Source: Lentisphaerota bacterium
GTDB lineage: Bacteria > Verrucomicrobiota > Lentisphaeria > Victivallales > Victivallaceae
Length of the DNA: 32,681 nt
Direction: 5' to 3'
Assembly: GCA_015061525.1 (NCBI GenBank)
Contig: SUWK01000023.1
Span: 1 to 32,681, forward strand
Shown here: piece after piece, positions 15,905 to 25,144 of the stretch
Position numbering within the stretch: position 1 is the stretch's first letter
Layout of the letters: every line of letters starts with the position of its first letter
Notes under the pieces: model-generated
What the model saw: only the letters and a program-made list of their open reading frames with translations
Databases searched by the model: none
Told to the model about the DNA's origin: nothing
Program-made: the position numbers and the translations under genes

Positions 15905-17095
15905 ATGATTGAAATCACCAATTTCCGTCAGGGAGCCATTCTCAACCATAATCACGGCATCGAAACCCCTGATTGCCTGCGGGTCACAATTGAGGGACTG
16001 TCAGATTACGGAACTCCCGTGGAAGTCAACGGCATCCCGGCTGTGATGGACGGCAGAAATTTTTCCGCAGAGATCCCCCTTACCCGAAAAATCAACACCG
16101 TAACAGCCCAAACCATCACCCCCTATGGAAACTTCTCACAGGAGCTTACTCTGGTCTGGGATAAAAAATCTTTCAAACGCTATAATTTTTACATTGATGA
16201 CCACATCTTCGTCTTCACCGATCTTGCCAGACAGCGGCCCAAAAGTGCCTTTGATCACTTTTACTTCAAAGGCTTGAAAGATATTCACGATAAATACGGC
16301 ACGAAATTTACCTGCAACTGTTTCTACCACAACGCCCACGATGAGTTCCTGCTCAAAGATATGCCGGACATCTGGAAAAGCGAGTTTCAGGACAATGCCG
16401 ACTGGCTGAAATTTTCCTTCCACAGTTACAGCGAATTTCCCGACCGTCCTTATGCGGAAGCCTCGGCGGAGGAGTTCGGTAAAGACTGGGATTTGGTGCA
16501 GAATGAAATTTACCGCTTTGCCGGTGAAGAGTGCTATATTGCTCCGGTCGTCATCCACTGGGCAAATATCCACCCTGTATGTACACAGGAAATGATTCGC
16601 CGCGGAACGACCTGCTACCCCTCCACCACCCGTCTGCGCGTGATGGGCGGCCCCAGCCTTGCCGACCGGCAGAAAGGCGGCAATATGACAGCGGTGCAGC
16701 AGCGTTCAGCCACCGGAGCTGACCGCACACCGCAAAATATCGGTCTTGATCTGCACTACGGTTTCATCGAAGAACGCAGTTACCTCAACAATCACCGCAA
16801 CTGCTACGATCCGCTGCTCAATCTCTACTTTTTCCTCGGCGGCATGTGCGGCAACCTCGTACCGCTGGAGGAGATCGAACCGAGAGCAAAACAAATTTTT
16901 GAGTTGAGTGCCAAATACAAATTTGAAGCATTCAACCTCGCCACCCACGAGCAGTACACCTTCCCGTACTACCCGAACTATCTGCCTGACCACATGGAGC
17001 GGCTGGATAAGATGGCGCGGATATATACTGAATTCGGCTGCAAACCGGTATTTTTCACCGAAGGTATTCTCGGCAATACCGCATGGGATAAATGA
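15905..17095 (+). CDS. Polysaccharide-deacetylase-like protein, copy 1
   Basis: This 396-aa protein has a small N-terminal Ig-like domain (about 1-85, with GTPVEVNGIPAVMDGR) followed by a domain resembling the NodB/polysaccharide deacetylase barrel. Candidate metal or catalytic residues are Asp98-Asp99-His100 (YIDDHIF) and His173 in LKFSFHSYSEFPD, with His218 (IHWANIHP) and His348 (THEQY) further on. The classic deacetylase H-x3-H spacing is not obvious, so the activity is uncertain; related proteins are mostly annotated as hypothetical. No signal peptide is present, so it is cytoplasmic. It leads an operon: a paralogue follows after 12 bases. The ribosome site is weak (AAGG eleven bases upstream), which suggests moderate translation. 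Confidence 0.55.
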   Translation: MIEITNFRQGAILNHNHGIETPDCLRVTIEGLSDYGTPVEVNGIPAVMDGRNFSAEIPLTRKINTVTAQTITPYGNFSQELTLVWDKKSFKRYNFYIDDHIFVFTDLARQRPKSAFDHFYFKGLKDIHDKYGTKFTCNCFYHNAHDEFLLKDMPDIWKSEFQDNADWLKFSFHSYSEFPDRPYAEASAEEFGKDWDLVQNEIYRFAGEECYIAPVVIHWANIHPVCTQEMIRRGTTCYPSTTRLRVMGGPSLADRQKGGNMTAVQQRSATGADRTPQNIGLDLHYGFIEERSYLNNHRNCYDPLLNLYFFLGGMCGNLVPLEEIEPRAKQIFELSAKYKFEAFNLATHEQYTFPYYPNYLPDHMERLDKMARIYTEFGCKPVFFTEGILGNTAWDK

Positions 17096-17107
17096 GGATT
17101 TTATACT

Positions 17108-18301
17108 ATGATCAGAATCACCAATTTCCGTCAGGGAGCAGTGTTAAACCACAATCACGGAACAGAAACCGTTTCAGAATTGATGATAAAAGTTGAAGGC
17201 TTATCCGACCTCGGCACTCCGGTTGAGGTCAACGGCATCCCGGCTGTGATGGACGGCAGACGTTTTTGTGCTGCTGTGCCGCTCAAACAGAAAATCAACA
17301 GCGTCGTCGCCAAAACCATCACTCCATACGGCAGCTATGCCCAAAATCTGACTCTGGTCTGGGATAAAAAATCTTTCAAACGCTATCAATTTTATATAGA
17401 CGATCACATCTTCGTTTTTACCGACCTTGCCCGGCAGCGGCCGAAAAGTGCCTTTGACCACTTTTATTTCAAAGGTCTGAAAAACATTCACGACAAATAC
17501 GGCACTCTCTTTACGCTGAACTGCTTTTACCACAATGCCCATGATGAATTTCTGCTCAAAGATATGCCGGACATCTGGAAAAGCGAGTTTCAGGACAATG
17601 CCGACTGGCTGAAATTTTCTTTCCACGCCTACAGTGAATTTCCCGACCGCCCCTACGCAGAAGCCTCGGCAGAGGATATCGGCAAAGATTGGGATATGGT
17701 GGCCAATGAAATTTACCGCTTTGCCGGAGAAGAGTGTTTCATTCCGCCGCCGGTGATCCACTGGGCAAACATCCATCCGGCGTGCGCCCAGGAGATCATC
17801 CGCCGGGGTGTGAATGCTTACAGTACCACCTGCCGTCTGCGGGTGATGGGTGGTCCCAGTCTTGCTGACCGGCAAAGCGGAGGAAATATGGAGGTCATTG
17901 AGCAGCGTTCACTTACCAAAGTTGACCGCACACCGCAGAATATCGGACTTGACCTGCACTACGGATTTTTTGAAGAACGCAACTACATGGAAAATCACCA
18001 GTACTACTTTGATCCGCTGCTGGGGATATTCTTTTTCGCCTCAACAGCTCTCACCTGCAATCTGACACCGCTTGCCCAAACCCCGGGAGAACTGGCAAAG
18101 ATCTTTGCCGCCGGAGAAGCGTGCGGCGCAGAGGCATTCATGGCCGGCAGTCATGAACAATACACTTTTCCATACTACCCGAATTATCTGCCCGACCACA
18201 TGGAGCGTATGGAGTGTGCAGCAAGAGTAATGACCGAGTACGGCTGTAAACCGGTGTTTTTCAATGACGGTGTTCTCGGCAATATGGCGTGGGGGAAATA
18301 A
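17108..18301 (+). CDS. Polysaccharide-deacetylase-like protein, copy 2
   Basis: This 397-aa protein is a tandem paralogue of the preceding gene, about three-quarters identical by eye. It has the same layout, an N-terminal Ig-like domain and a deacetylase-like barrel with the same YIDDHIF (96-102) and FSFHAYSEFPD blocks. A 68-base stretch (17552-17619) is identical in DNA to 16349-16416 of copy 1, pointing to recent duplication or gene conversion, while the C-terminal third (after GGNM) differs clearly. That pattern suggests a shared core chemistry with altered substrate contact. GAGGA of the ribosome site overlaps the stop of copy 1. A GH106-like gene follows 24 bases later, so all three should be co-transcribed. 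Confidence 0.55.
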   Translation: MIRITNFRQGAVLNHNHGTETVSELMIKVEGLSDLGTPVEVNGIPAVMDGRRFCAAVPLKQKINSVVAKTITPYGSYAQNLTLVWDKKSFKRYQFYIDDHIFVFTDLARQRPKSAFDHFYFKGLKNIHDKYGTLFTLNCFYHNAHDEFLLKDMPDIWKSEFQDNADWLKFSFHAYSEFPDRPYAEASAEDIGKDWDMVANEIYRFAGEECFIPPPVIHWANIHPACAQEIIRRGVNAYSTTCRLRVMGGPSLADRQSGGNMEVIEQRSLTKVDRTPQNIGLDLHYGFFEERNYMENHQYYFDPLLGIFFFASTALTCNLTPLAQTPGELAKIFAAGEACGAEAFMAGSHEQYTFPYYPNYLPDHMERMECAARVMTEYGCKPVFFNDGVLGNMAWGK

Positions 18302-18325
18302 AACGCAATAAAAGGACTTGATCAC

Positions 18326-20752
18326 ATGAGCTTTTCAGTAAAAAAATTCCGTGATCCGGCTGCTGAATTCTATCCCGGTTACTTCTGGCTTCTTGACACG
18401 CCCATGACCGAAGAAAATCTGCTTGCAATGCTCCATGACATGAATGAACACAAAGCCAGAAGCATCTGTATGCACCCCAGTCCCAAAGGTTGGGCAAAGG
18501 TCACTCACGCTGAGCCGCATTATATGAGTCCGGAATATCTGAAGCTGATGGAAAAAGTCTATGCCGAAGCTGACCGGCTGGGTATGCACCACTATCTTTA
18601 CGATGAAGGCGGCTTCCCCTCCGGAACAGCCCTCGGAGAAGTCGTCGCCTCGGATCCGGAACGTTTTTCCCGGCAGTTCTGGGTTCCGGATAAAAAGACC
18701 GGGAAGTACAAACTTATCCGGGAAACGCTGGATGCTCCCATGCCGTACTCCCGAGCCGGTTATCCCAATCTGATGGAAAAAGGTGTCGGAGAGAAATTTA
18801 TTGAATTGAGCCACGAAAAGATCAAATCAATTGCGGGAGAGTGTTTCGGCAGAAGTATCCTCTACACCTTTACTGATGAACCGGTGCTGCCGGGCTATCT
18901 GGATCACTTTCACTATCTGGGATGGTGTTCGGACTTCAGCGAAGAGTTTTTCAAACGCAAAGGTTACAAAGTTGAACCGTTTATCAAAGAGATCACCCGT
19001 ACCCCGTCTTCCCGGGACAGTGAAGACGTCCTCAAACACCGTATCGACTATTGCGATGTGCGCGCCCAGCTTTTCGCTGAACGTTATCTGACCCCGATCC
19101 GCGACTGGGCAAGAAAAAACCAACTCGGTTCCGGCGGGCACTTCGGCGGTGAGGATTGTCCGGAAAGCAACTACTGCTGCGCATACGGTCATATCATGCG
19201 CTCGTTGCGCCTGATGGACTTGCCCGGGGTGGACGTAATCTGGCGGCAGATCTATCCCAAAACCCGCCAGCATAAGAAAAATGTGGTCGTCTTCAAACGC
19301 AAATTTGACCCGGTGACCTCCGCTCCGCGCAATGCACCGTTTACCAAATACGCCTCCTCCGTGGCGCGGCAATCCGGCAAAAATCATGTCCTGTCAGAAG
19401 ATTTTGCCGCGTTCGGAGCCGGTCTGATGCCGCAAGTCATGCGCTTTGTCATCGACCATCAGCTTTTAAGGGGAGCGACCAATTTTGTTTTCAGCAACAT
19501 CCCGCACGACTATTACGGGGAATTGCTCGCATCCGGATGCCGTCCGAAATTCGGCAGGTTCCACCAGTTCTGGGATTGGTTCGACATGATCCACACTTAT
19601 ACCGCCAGAATGGCTGCGATGCTCTCTCAGGGCACTCCAGTGGTCAACACGCTGGTTTACTACGATGTGCCGTCGATCTGGTGCGGCGGCAAAATACAGG
19701 ATAAAGCGATCAGAGAACACTTCCGTTCCGCAGAAGAACTGTTGAAAAATCATATTGATTTCGACTTTGTTGATGATGATGCTCTGATCGGCGGAAAAAT
19801 CGTTGACGGTAAATTCAAAGTCGGCAAACTTTGCTACGATACCATCGTTGTTCCCTGTGAAAACCGGATGTTCCCCGAAGCGGCAGAGATGGTGGAAAAA
19901 TTCCGCAAACATGGCGGCAGAGTCCTGACAACGCGTGAAATATCCCGGATCACCCCGACGATGAAAATATCGGCAAACAGCTCCTCTCTGCGGGTGGTCA
20001 AGCGGCAGAGCGGCGCCGAAACACTTTATTTTATCACCAACGAAGCACAGCGCAATGTCAAAGCCGGATTAACCATCCCGGAAAGCGGCGAAGTTCAGTT
20101 TTTTGATGCCTGGAGCGGCAAACGTTACCGGGTGGAACGGCATGGCGATACGGTAAAATGGAACTTCTGTCCGTTCGGTTCTGTGCTGCTGGTGGTCAAT
20201 TCTGCGGTCAAAGCCGATGCGGATCTCCCGGTGTTCCGTCCCGGCAGAATGAAAATCGACCTCGTTGACAACTGGACGATCCGTCCGGTCAGACAGAGTG
20301 TTTACAATAAGGATATTTACGCCATTGAAAAACGTGATGATGCCCCGGTACCGGTGAAACTCGGTGACTGGCGCGGAACTTTGGGAGAATGGTTCAGCGG
20401 CGAAGCAGTCTACCGTGTGGAGTTTGATTCCCCGTCAGACAAACCGGCAAAACTCTCTCTGGGAGAGGTCTGTTATGTTTCCGAAGCGATCCTCAATGGG
20501 AAATCTCTGGGAAGATCGTTTGCCGATACTCCGGAATTTTCCACAGACGGCGTGCTGAAAAAAGGTAAAAATGTTCTGGAGGTCCGCGTGGTCAATACCG
20601 GAGCGAACGCAATTCTTGATCCGGAAGTAATGAAATACTGGGCAGAAAACTATCCGGAATCGGTCTATCAGCAGATGAACTACACTTTTGAAAAAGAAAG
20701 TCTGGAATCCGGTCTGCTCGGCCCGGTAACGATCCGATTCGCCGCCGGGTGA
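18326..20752 (+). CDS. GH106-like glycoside hydrolase (alpha-L-rhamnosidase-like)
   Basis: This 808-aa protein resembles the GH106 family, whose known members are alpha-L-rhamnosidases. An N-terminal TIM barrel carries HHYLYDEGGFPSG (88-100) and TFTDEPVLPGY (181-191), where Glu185 is a plausible catalytic acid; GGHFGGEDCPESN and LSEDFAAFG follow. The C-terminal 190 residues form a galactose-binding-like domain (LGEVCYVSEAILNGKSLG, GKNVLEVRVVN). Members are often exported, but here no signal peptide is seen, so the enzyme should be cytoplasmic. AAAGGA lies nine bases before the ATG, and it is the last gene of the operon. The fold match is good; rhamnose specificity is inferred from the family only. 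Confidence 0.7.
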   Translation: MSFSVKKFRDPAAEFYPGYFWLLDTPMTEENLLAMLHDMNEHKARSICMHPSPKGWAKVTHAEPHYMSPEYLKLMEKVYAEADRLGMHHYLYDEGGFPSGTALGEVVASDPERFSRQFWVPDKKTGKYKLIRETLDAPMPYSRAGYPNLMEKGVGEKFIELSHEKIKSIAGECFGRSILYTFTDEPVLPGYLDHFHYLGWCSDFSEEFFKRKGYKVEPFIKEITRTPSSRDSEDVLKHRIDYCDVRAQLFAERYLTPIRDWARKNQLGSGGHFGGEDCPESNYCCAYGHIMRSLRLMDLPGVDVIWRQIYPKTRQHKKNVVVFKRKFDPVTSAPRNAPFTKYASSVARQSGKNHVLSEDFAAFGAGLMPQVMRFVIDHQLLRGATNFVFSNIPHDYYGELLASGCRPKFGRFHQFWDWFDMIHTYTARMAAMLSQGTPVVNTLVYYDVPSIWCGGKIQDKAIREHFRSAEELLKNHIDFDFVDDDALIGGKIVDGKFKVGKLCYDTIVVPCENRMFPEAAEMVEKFRKHGGRVLTTREISRITPTMKISANSSSLRVVKRQSGAETLYFITNEAQRNVKAGLTIPESGEVQFFDAWSGKRYRVERHGDTVKWNFCPFGSVLLVVNSAVKADADLPVFRPGRMKIDLVDNWTIRPVRQSVYNKDIYAIEKRDDAPVPVKLGDWRGTLGEWFSGEAVYRVEFDSPSDKPAKLSLGEVCYVSEAILNGKSLGRSFADTPEFSTDGVLKKGKNVLEVRVVNTGANAILDPEVMKYWAENYPESVYQQMNYTFEKESLESGLLGPVTIRFAAG

Positions 20753-21134
20753 AGGATGTTTGGAATTTTTTGAGAAAACGATATACACGGAACAGCGGGA
20801 TAATATCCCGGATTTTGTGAAACTCAAGCAGGAGTTAAAATATCCGGAAATGGCAAAGGTTCTGAAGAAATCATCAGAGCCTCTGCCGCTTTCCGTGAGT
20901 TCGGTAAAAATTTTGTTTCCGGCAGTTCAGCCGGACATGCTGCCGGAGCGGTCACCGAGACGATCATATTCAGTGCGCGGTATTCCGGGGCAGTAAGTTC
21001 TTTTCCGTTATTCAACATATTTGTATTTTCTCCATGATCTGTTTCCGCTGAATATAGCACATCTGCGGAATATTTCAAGCGCACATCCGTTATTCCACAT
21101 TTTGCATATTTTTTGTTTTTCAAGGCATAACTGT
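20753..21134. other. Gene-free stretch with a coding remnant and a long hairpin
   Basis: No reading frame is convincing. A plus frame from about 20760 translates EQRDNIPDFVKLKQELKYPEM, matching the remnant at 9854-9897; it has no good start and shows no domain. A 15-base palindrome CGGGATAATATCCCG lies at 20796-20810. Bases 20845-20895 form a hairpin of about 20 bp with a few mismatches (CGGAAA... with ...TTTCCG) that might act as a terminator-like structure, though no T-run follows. A 107-aa frame on minus (20824-21147) overlaps all of this and is not called. Confidence 0.4.
20845..20895. repeat. Long imperfect inverted repeat
   Basis: The left arm 20845-20865 pairs with 20874-20895, with one mismatch, one bulge and two G-T pairs, around an eight-base loop. 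It lies 92 bp after the end of the GH106-like gene, within the remnant-containing gap. Confidence 0.6.
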
Positions 21135-21162
21135 TTGAAAATCCCAAAACTTATGCTATATT
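21135..21162 (+). promoter_or_regulatory. Promoter of the metzincin-Pmp-CARDB gene
   Basis: TTGAAA (21135-21140) and TATATT (21157-21162) are 16 bases apart, and TGC before the -10 gives an extended -10. The expected start near 21169 leaves about 43 bases of leader to the ATG at 21212, which supports that start over a TTG at 21176. Confidence 0.6.
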
Positions 21163-21211
21163 TCTTACCGTATTATTGAAATTTGTATATATAACTATGG
21201 GGACTGGAAAT

Positions 21212-24200
21212 ATGAACTGGCAAATTGCAAACGGTGGAGTGCAGTATGTGCCGCAGATAGCGGTACAGTACGTTTATCTGGATTTTGACGGGGAATTGAC
21301 CGATTATAATGGTGAAATATTGACCATTGAGGGCGTGGAGGTGCGCGATCCCCAGTTGACGCAAACGCGCATTGCTGACATCCTTGCCGAACTGAATAAA
21401 AAATACGCCTCTCAAAATGTCATTTTCGTCACTGAACGTCCCGTAACTGCCGAATACTCCACCATTTTCATCGGCAAAACTGAAGCCTTTGACCAATACG
21501 GAAACTTTGCCGGATTAGCTGAAACAGTTGACTTGAGCAATGCAAACAAATCCGACAACGCTTTTGTCAATCTTGATTCCACTGCCGCCAACGAACAGAT
21601 AATTTCCACGATTTCCCACGAAACCGACCACCTGCTCGGTACGCTCAAACACGGCGGTGATGATCTTGCGCAGTATGCCTGCAGAAACAGCGTATATACC
21701 GGGACCTTGGCCACAGATCTTCATTTAAGCAGCCATATTTGTGACGGAAGTCAAACACTGTTTTACACCGCAAATAATGTTACGATCGTCAACGGCGGTA
21801 AACTTTGGGTCCCGAAAGAGTTCTCTGCCACCAATGTGACCGTTTCCCGCGGTGGTTATATTATAATCGGTGATATTTTGAGCATGCAGGGCGGACGGAT
21901 AAATGGAATTTTATCTGCCTGCGGCGGCGGCATCACCAACTATGGTGCCGCGTTTACGATCTGCGATAATGCCCGATTCTACAACACCAGCAATCACGAT
22001 AACGATGGTCTTTTCAATGCCGGGCATGTTTCTGTTGGCCGCAGTGCAATCTTCAGCGGACTGAATTCAAGCTTCACCGGCGGAGCTTTGTGCAACACCG
22101 GCAGCATCACACTGGGAGCAGGTGCGCAATTCATCAATAATTACGGTGAACGCGGCGGAGCGATTTACACGGAATCAGGCTATATGTCATTCGGTTCCGG
22201 AGCCATCTTTTCCGGCAATAGTACCTGGTGGGATCCCGGCGGCGGCGGTCAGGCGATTGCCAATCATAAAGGTACAGTGATTGTGAGTGATAATGCACTT
22301 TTTCAAAACAATTCCGGTGTTGCAGCCGGAGCGATTGCAAATTACTACGAATCTGCCAGATTGACAGTCGGCAACAATGCCAAATTTGTCAGCAACTCTG
22401 CTTATAAAGGTGCCGCTATCTATAATGAAAGTGGTATAATTACCCTGAAAGATGGATTGATATTTTCCGCAAACACTGCGGAAACTGGCGGAGGAGGGGC
22501 GATTTATACTTACGGCAGTATGACTCTTGGGAACCGGGCTGTTTTCAGTTCAAATTGTACGCAATGCGGTCCCGGAGGTGCAATTTTCATGGAAGGCAGT
22601 GCGACTGTCGGCAACAGTGCATATTTTGCACACAATTCCAACAGCGGCACTTTCCGTCAAGGTGGGGCAATCTATTGTTACGGCACACAGACTATCGGCA
22701 GTAAAGCCGTGTTTTCCGGTAACTATGCCGGATATGGCGGAGCCATTTATGCAGGGACATATCTTTCAATGGGAGCCGGAGCAGCTTTCATTAATAACAA
22801 GGCAGATGATGGTTACGGAGGTGCTTTATATATCACCAGCAATACAAACGTGAATATCGGCAGCAATGCTGTTTTTTCCGGGAATATTGCCAATGTCGGC
22901 GGAGCTATCTATGCAGACGGTTACGACGGGTATTCAATCAATATCGGCAACAATGCAGTCTTTTCCGGGAATATTGCCAATGGTGACGATTATTATTCAC
23001 ATTTCTGGTCACGCGAGATTATAGATCCGGGAGTTGGAGGCGCGGTCTTTCTTGAAGGCGTTGATATGACATTGCAAAATGCCACATTCGCAACTGTCAG
23101 CGATTCAGTATTTTTACGCAGATGTACACTGACAGTCAACGGAGATGTTTCATTTGCCGGAAATATATTGATTAGCGATTACGATGAACTGAAAAACAAC
23201 GGTAACATAGATCTCAATATTTCCGTACGCACTCCGGATGATGGTATATTTTTGGATGATTGGGAATGGGTCGGCGGTAACGGAACTTACTCTGTGACGG
23301 TGAGTGACAATCAGCGTGCCGGAGAATATCAGCTTGTAAAAGACAGTACCTGTGCCTTTGATACGGCGATTTCCCTGCGGACAGCTTCCGGCACTGCCGG
23401 AACATTGCGTATCGGCGGCAGCAGTATTTCGGTTGGTAATTACACTTATTCGCTGAAATCCCGCGCTTTGGATACAAGCAGTTATTCCCGAAGCAACATG
23501 ATCTATTTGCAAGTACAGAGAACTGCCATAACAAAACCTGATCTCTGTGTCAGAGACTATGAAGTCAGTACCACCTCAATTGACACCGCCGGAACTGTAA
23601 AACTGACATTTAAAATTGTCAACAACAGTGATGTTTCCGCCGGAGCAAGCGTATTGAAAATTTATGACGGTGATAATCTGCTGCGTACATTCTCGATCGA
23701 TGCGATTGCTGCAAACAGTTCAAAAAATTGTACAGTGACCTTGCGCGGCAGTGAACTTGCTACCGGAGCGCGACGAATTTATGCGGTAGTGGATGCCGAC
23801 AATCAACTCAATGAGTACAAAGAAGATAACAATCGCTCTTTCCGGACGGTCAACGTAACACAGGCAATTCGCCCTGATTTGCGTGTTCCCTCATTTGAAG
23901 TGAGCAAAAACAGCATCAATACCAAAGAGTCCACCAAACTGACCTTTCAAGTCTTTAACGATGGTAATAAGCTCGCTCCGGAATCCATGATAAAGGTCTA
24001 CGACGGCGACAAACTTCTGCGCGAAATCGCATTGGGTGAAATCGCTGCCGGCGGCTACCGCAACTGTACCATCACCATTCCCGCCGGAAAACTTACCCCC
24101 GGCAGTCACAAAATCTATGTGGTGGTCGATGCCAATAATACACTTCCGGAATCCAATGAGAACAACAACCGTGCCTATCGTACGATCAACGTGGTGAAAA

Positions 24201-25072
24201 GAGCCGATTTGCGTGTTCCCTCATTTGAAGTGAGCAAAAACAACATCAATACCAAAGAGTCCACCAAACTGACCTTCCAAGTCTTCAACGATGGTGACAA
24301 ACTTGCCCCGGAATCCATGATCAAGGTCTATGACGGCGACAAACTTATCCGTGAAATCGCCCTCGGCGAGATAGATGCCGGCGGCTACCGCAACTGCACC
24401 ATCACAATTCCTGCCGGGAAACTCTCTGTCGGCAGTCACAAGATCTATGTGGTGCTTGATGCCAACAATACCATCTCTGAAGCTAATGAGGGTAATAACC
24501 GAGCCTACCGCACGATCAATGTTGCGAAAAAAGCGGACTTGCGGGTTCCTTCATTTGAGATGACCAGCAACAGCATCACCAGCGGAGAATCCACGAAACT
24601 GACCTTCCAGGTCTTCAACGACGGTGACAAACTTGCTCCGGAATCCATGATCAAGGTCTATGACGGTGACAAACTCCTGCGCGAGATCGCGCTGGGCGAA
24701 ATCGCCGCCGGCGGCTACCGCAACTGCACCATTACACTGACTTCCGGCAAACTTTCAGTTGGAACCCATAAGATTTACGTGGTGGTCGATGCCAATGGCA
24801 CTGTTGCAGAATCCAACGAGGATAACAACCGCGCTTACCGTACACTCTTTGTCAAATCCGGCAGCAAGTCATCTGAAATTGCCGCCAAAGATGACAACAG
24901 CTGGGATGTTTGTGGAACCGGCAGTGTGGATGCGCTCTGCGGAGGAAACTACGCTGACCTCGGTGAATGGAGTCTGGAAAACTCTGCCGCACTCACCCGC
25001 AGTGCCGCCGATATCCTGACGACCGATAAAGAGGAAAGCCGACTGCTCAACTCCGGCAAACTTGCCGGGTAA
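21212..25072 (+). CDS. Large surface-type protein: metzincin-like domain, Pmp repeats, four CARDB domains
   Basis: This 1286-aa protein combines three blocks. Residues 1 to about 160 contain YVYLDFDGE and HETDHLLGTLKH (136-147), a zinc-protease motif of metzincin type in which the third His is one residue further than in the classic HExxHxxGxxH. From about 220 to 650 there are about eleven Chlamydia-type Pmp repeats (GGAIY and FSGN/FINN pairs), which form beta-helical adhesin stalks. Then come four CARDB adhesion domains of about 110 aa; the last three are nearly identical. The C-terminal 60 residues are unique. The ATG at 21212 is favoured by the promoter position; ATG 21197 is possible. No signal peptide or beta-barrel is seen with any of these starts, which is odd for such an architecture. 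Possibly an exported adhesin or protease. Confidence 0.7.
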   Translation: MNWQIANGGVQYVPQIAVQYVYLDFDGELTDYNGEILTIEGVEVRDPQLTQTRIADILAELNKKYASQNVIFVTERPVTAEYSTIFIGKTEAFDQYGNFAGLAETVDLSNANKSDNAFVNLDSTAANEQIISTISHETDHLLGTLKHGGDDLAQYACRNSVYTGTLATDLHLSSHICDGSQTLFYTANNVTIVNGGKLWVPKEFSATNVTVSRGGYIIIGDILSMQGGRINGILSACGGGITNYGAAFTICDNARFYNTSNHDNDGLFNAGHVSVGRSAIFSGLNSSFTGGALCNTGSITLGAGAQFINNYGERGGAIYTESGYMSFGSGAIFSGNSTWWDPGGGGQAIANHKGTVIVSDNALFQNNSGVAAGAIANYYESARLTVGNNAKFVSNSAYKGAAIYNESGIITLKDGLIFSANTAETGGGGAIYTYGSMTLGNRAVFSSNCTQCGPGGAIFMEGSATVGNSAYFAHNSNSGTFRQGGAIYCYGTQTIGSKAVFSGNYAGYGGAIYAGTYLSMGAGAAFINNKADDGYGGALYITSNTNVNIGSNAVFSGNIANVGGAIYADGYDGYSINIGNNAVFSGNIANGDDYYSHFWSREIIDPGVGGAVFLEGVDMTLQNATFATVSDSVFLRRCTLTVNGDVSFAGNILISDYDELKNNGNIDLNISVRTPDDGIFLDDWEWVGGNGTYSVTVSDNQRAGEYQLVKDSTCAFDTAISLRTASGTAGTLRIGGSSISVGNYTYSLKSRALDTSSYSRSNMIYLQVQRTAITKPDLCVRDYEVSTTSIDTAGTVKLTFKIVNNSDVSAGASVLKIYDGDNLLRTFSIDAIAANSSKNCTVTLRGSELATGARRIYAVVDADNQLNEYKEDNNRSFRTVNVTQAIRPDLRVPSFEVSKNSINTKESTKLTFQVFNDGNKLAPESMIKVYDGDKLLREIALGEIAAGGYRNCTITIPAGKLTPGSHKIYVVVDANNTLPESNENNNRAYRTINVVKRADLRVPSFEVSKNNINTKESTKLTFQVFNDGDKLAPESMIKVYDGDKLIREIALGEIDAGGYRNCTITIPAGKLSVGSHKIYVVLDANNTISEANEGNNRAYRTINVAKKADLRVPSFEMTSNSITSGESTKLTFQVFNDGDKLAPESMIKVYDGDKLLREIALGEIAAGGYRNCTITLTSGKLSVGTHKIYVVVDANGTVAESNEDNNRAYRTLFVKSGSKSSEIAAKDDNSWDVCGTGSVDALCGGNYADLGEWSLENSAALTRSAADILTTDKEESRLLNSGKLAG
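23876..24865 (+). repeat. Three 330-bp tandem repeats encoding CARDB domains
   Basis: The repeats start at 23876, 24206 and 24536 with an exact 330-base period. They share long identical DNA blocks around PSFEVSKN, STKLTFQVFNDG and MIKVYDGDKL. A more divergent copy precedes them from 23540. The near-identity implies recent expansion or gene conversion. Confidence 0.9.
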
Positions 25073-25091
25073 AATCCCCGGTAATGAAAAT

Positions 25092-25121
25092 CGCCGCCGA
25101 CAGTATTTGCTATCGGCGGCG
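25092..25121. terminator. Bidirectional terminator between convergent genes
   Basis: CGCCGCCGA (25092-25100) pairs with TCGGCGGCG (25113-25121), with a short inner stem. T-rich DNA follows on plus (ATCATTTTTCC), and ATTTTCATT follows on minus. It lies between the convergent stops at 25072 and 25145. Confidence 0.75.
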
Positions 25122-25144
25122 CAATCATTTTTCCTGATAAAAAA

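Noticed and set aside
20824-21147. 107-aa frame on minus
   Set aside because: It runs through the long inverted repeat and the adhesin promoter, with no recognisable family.
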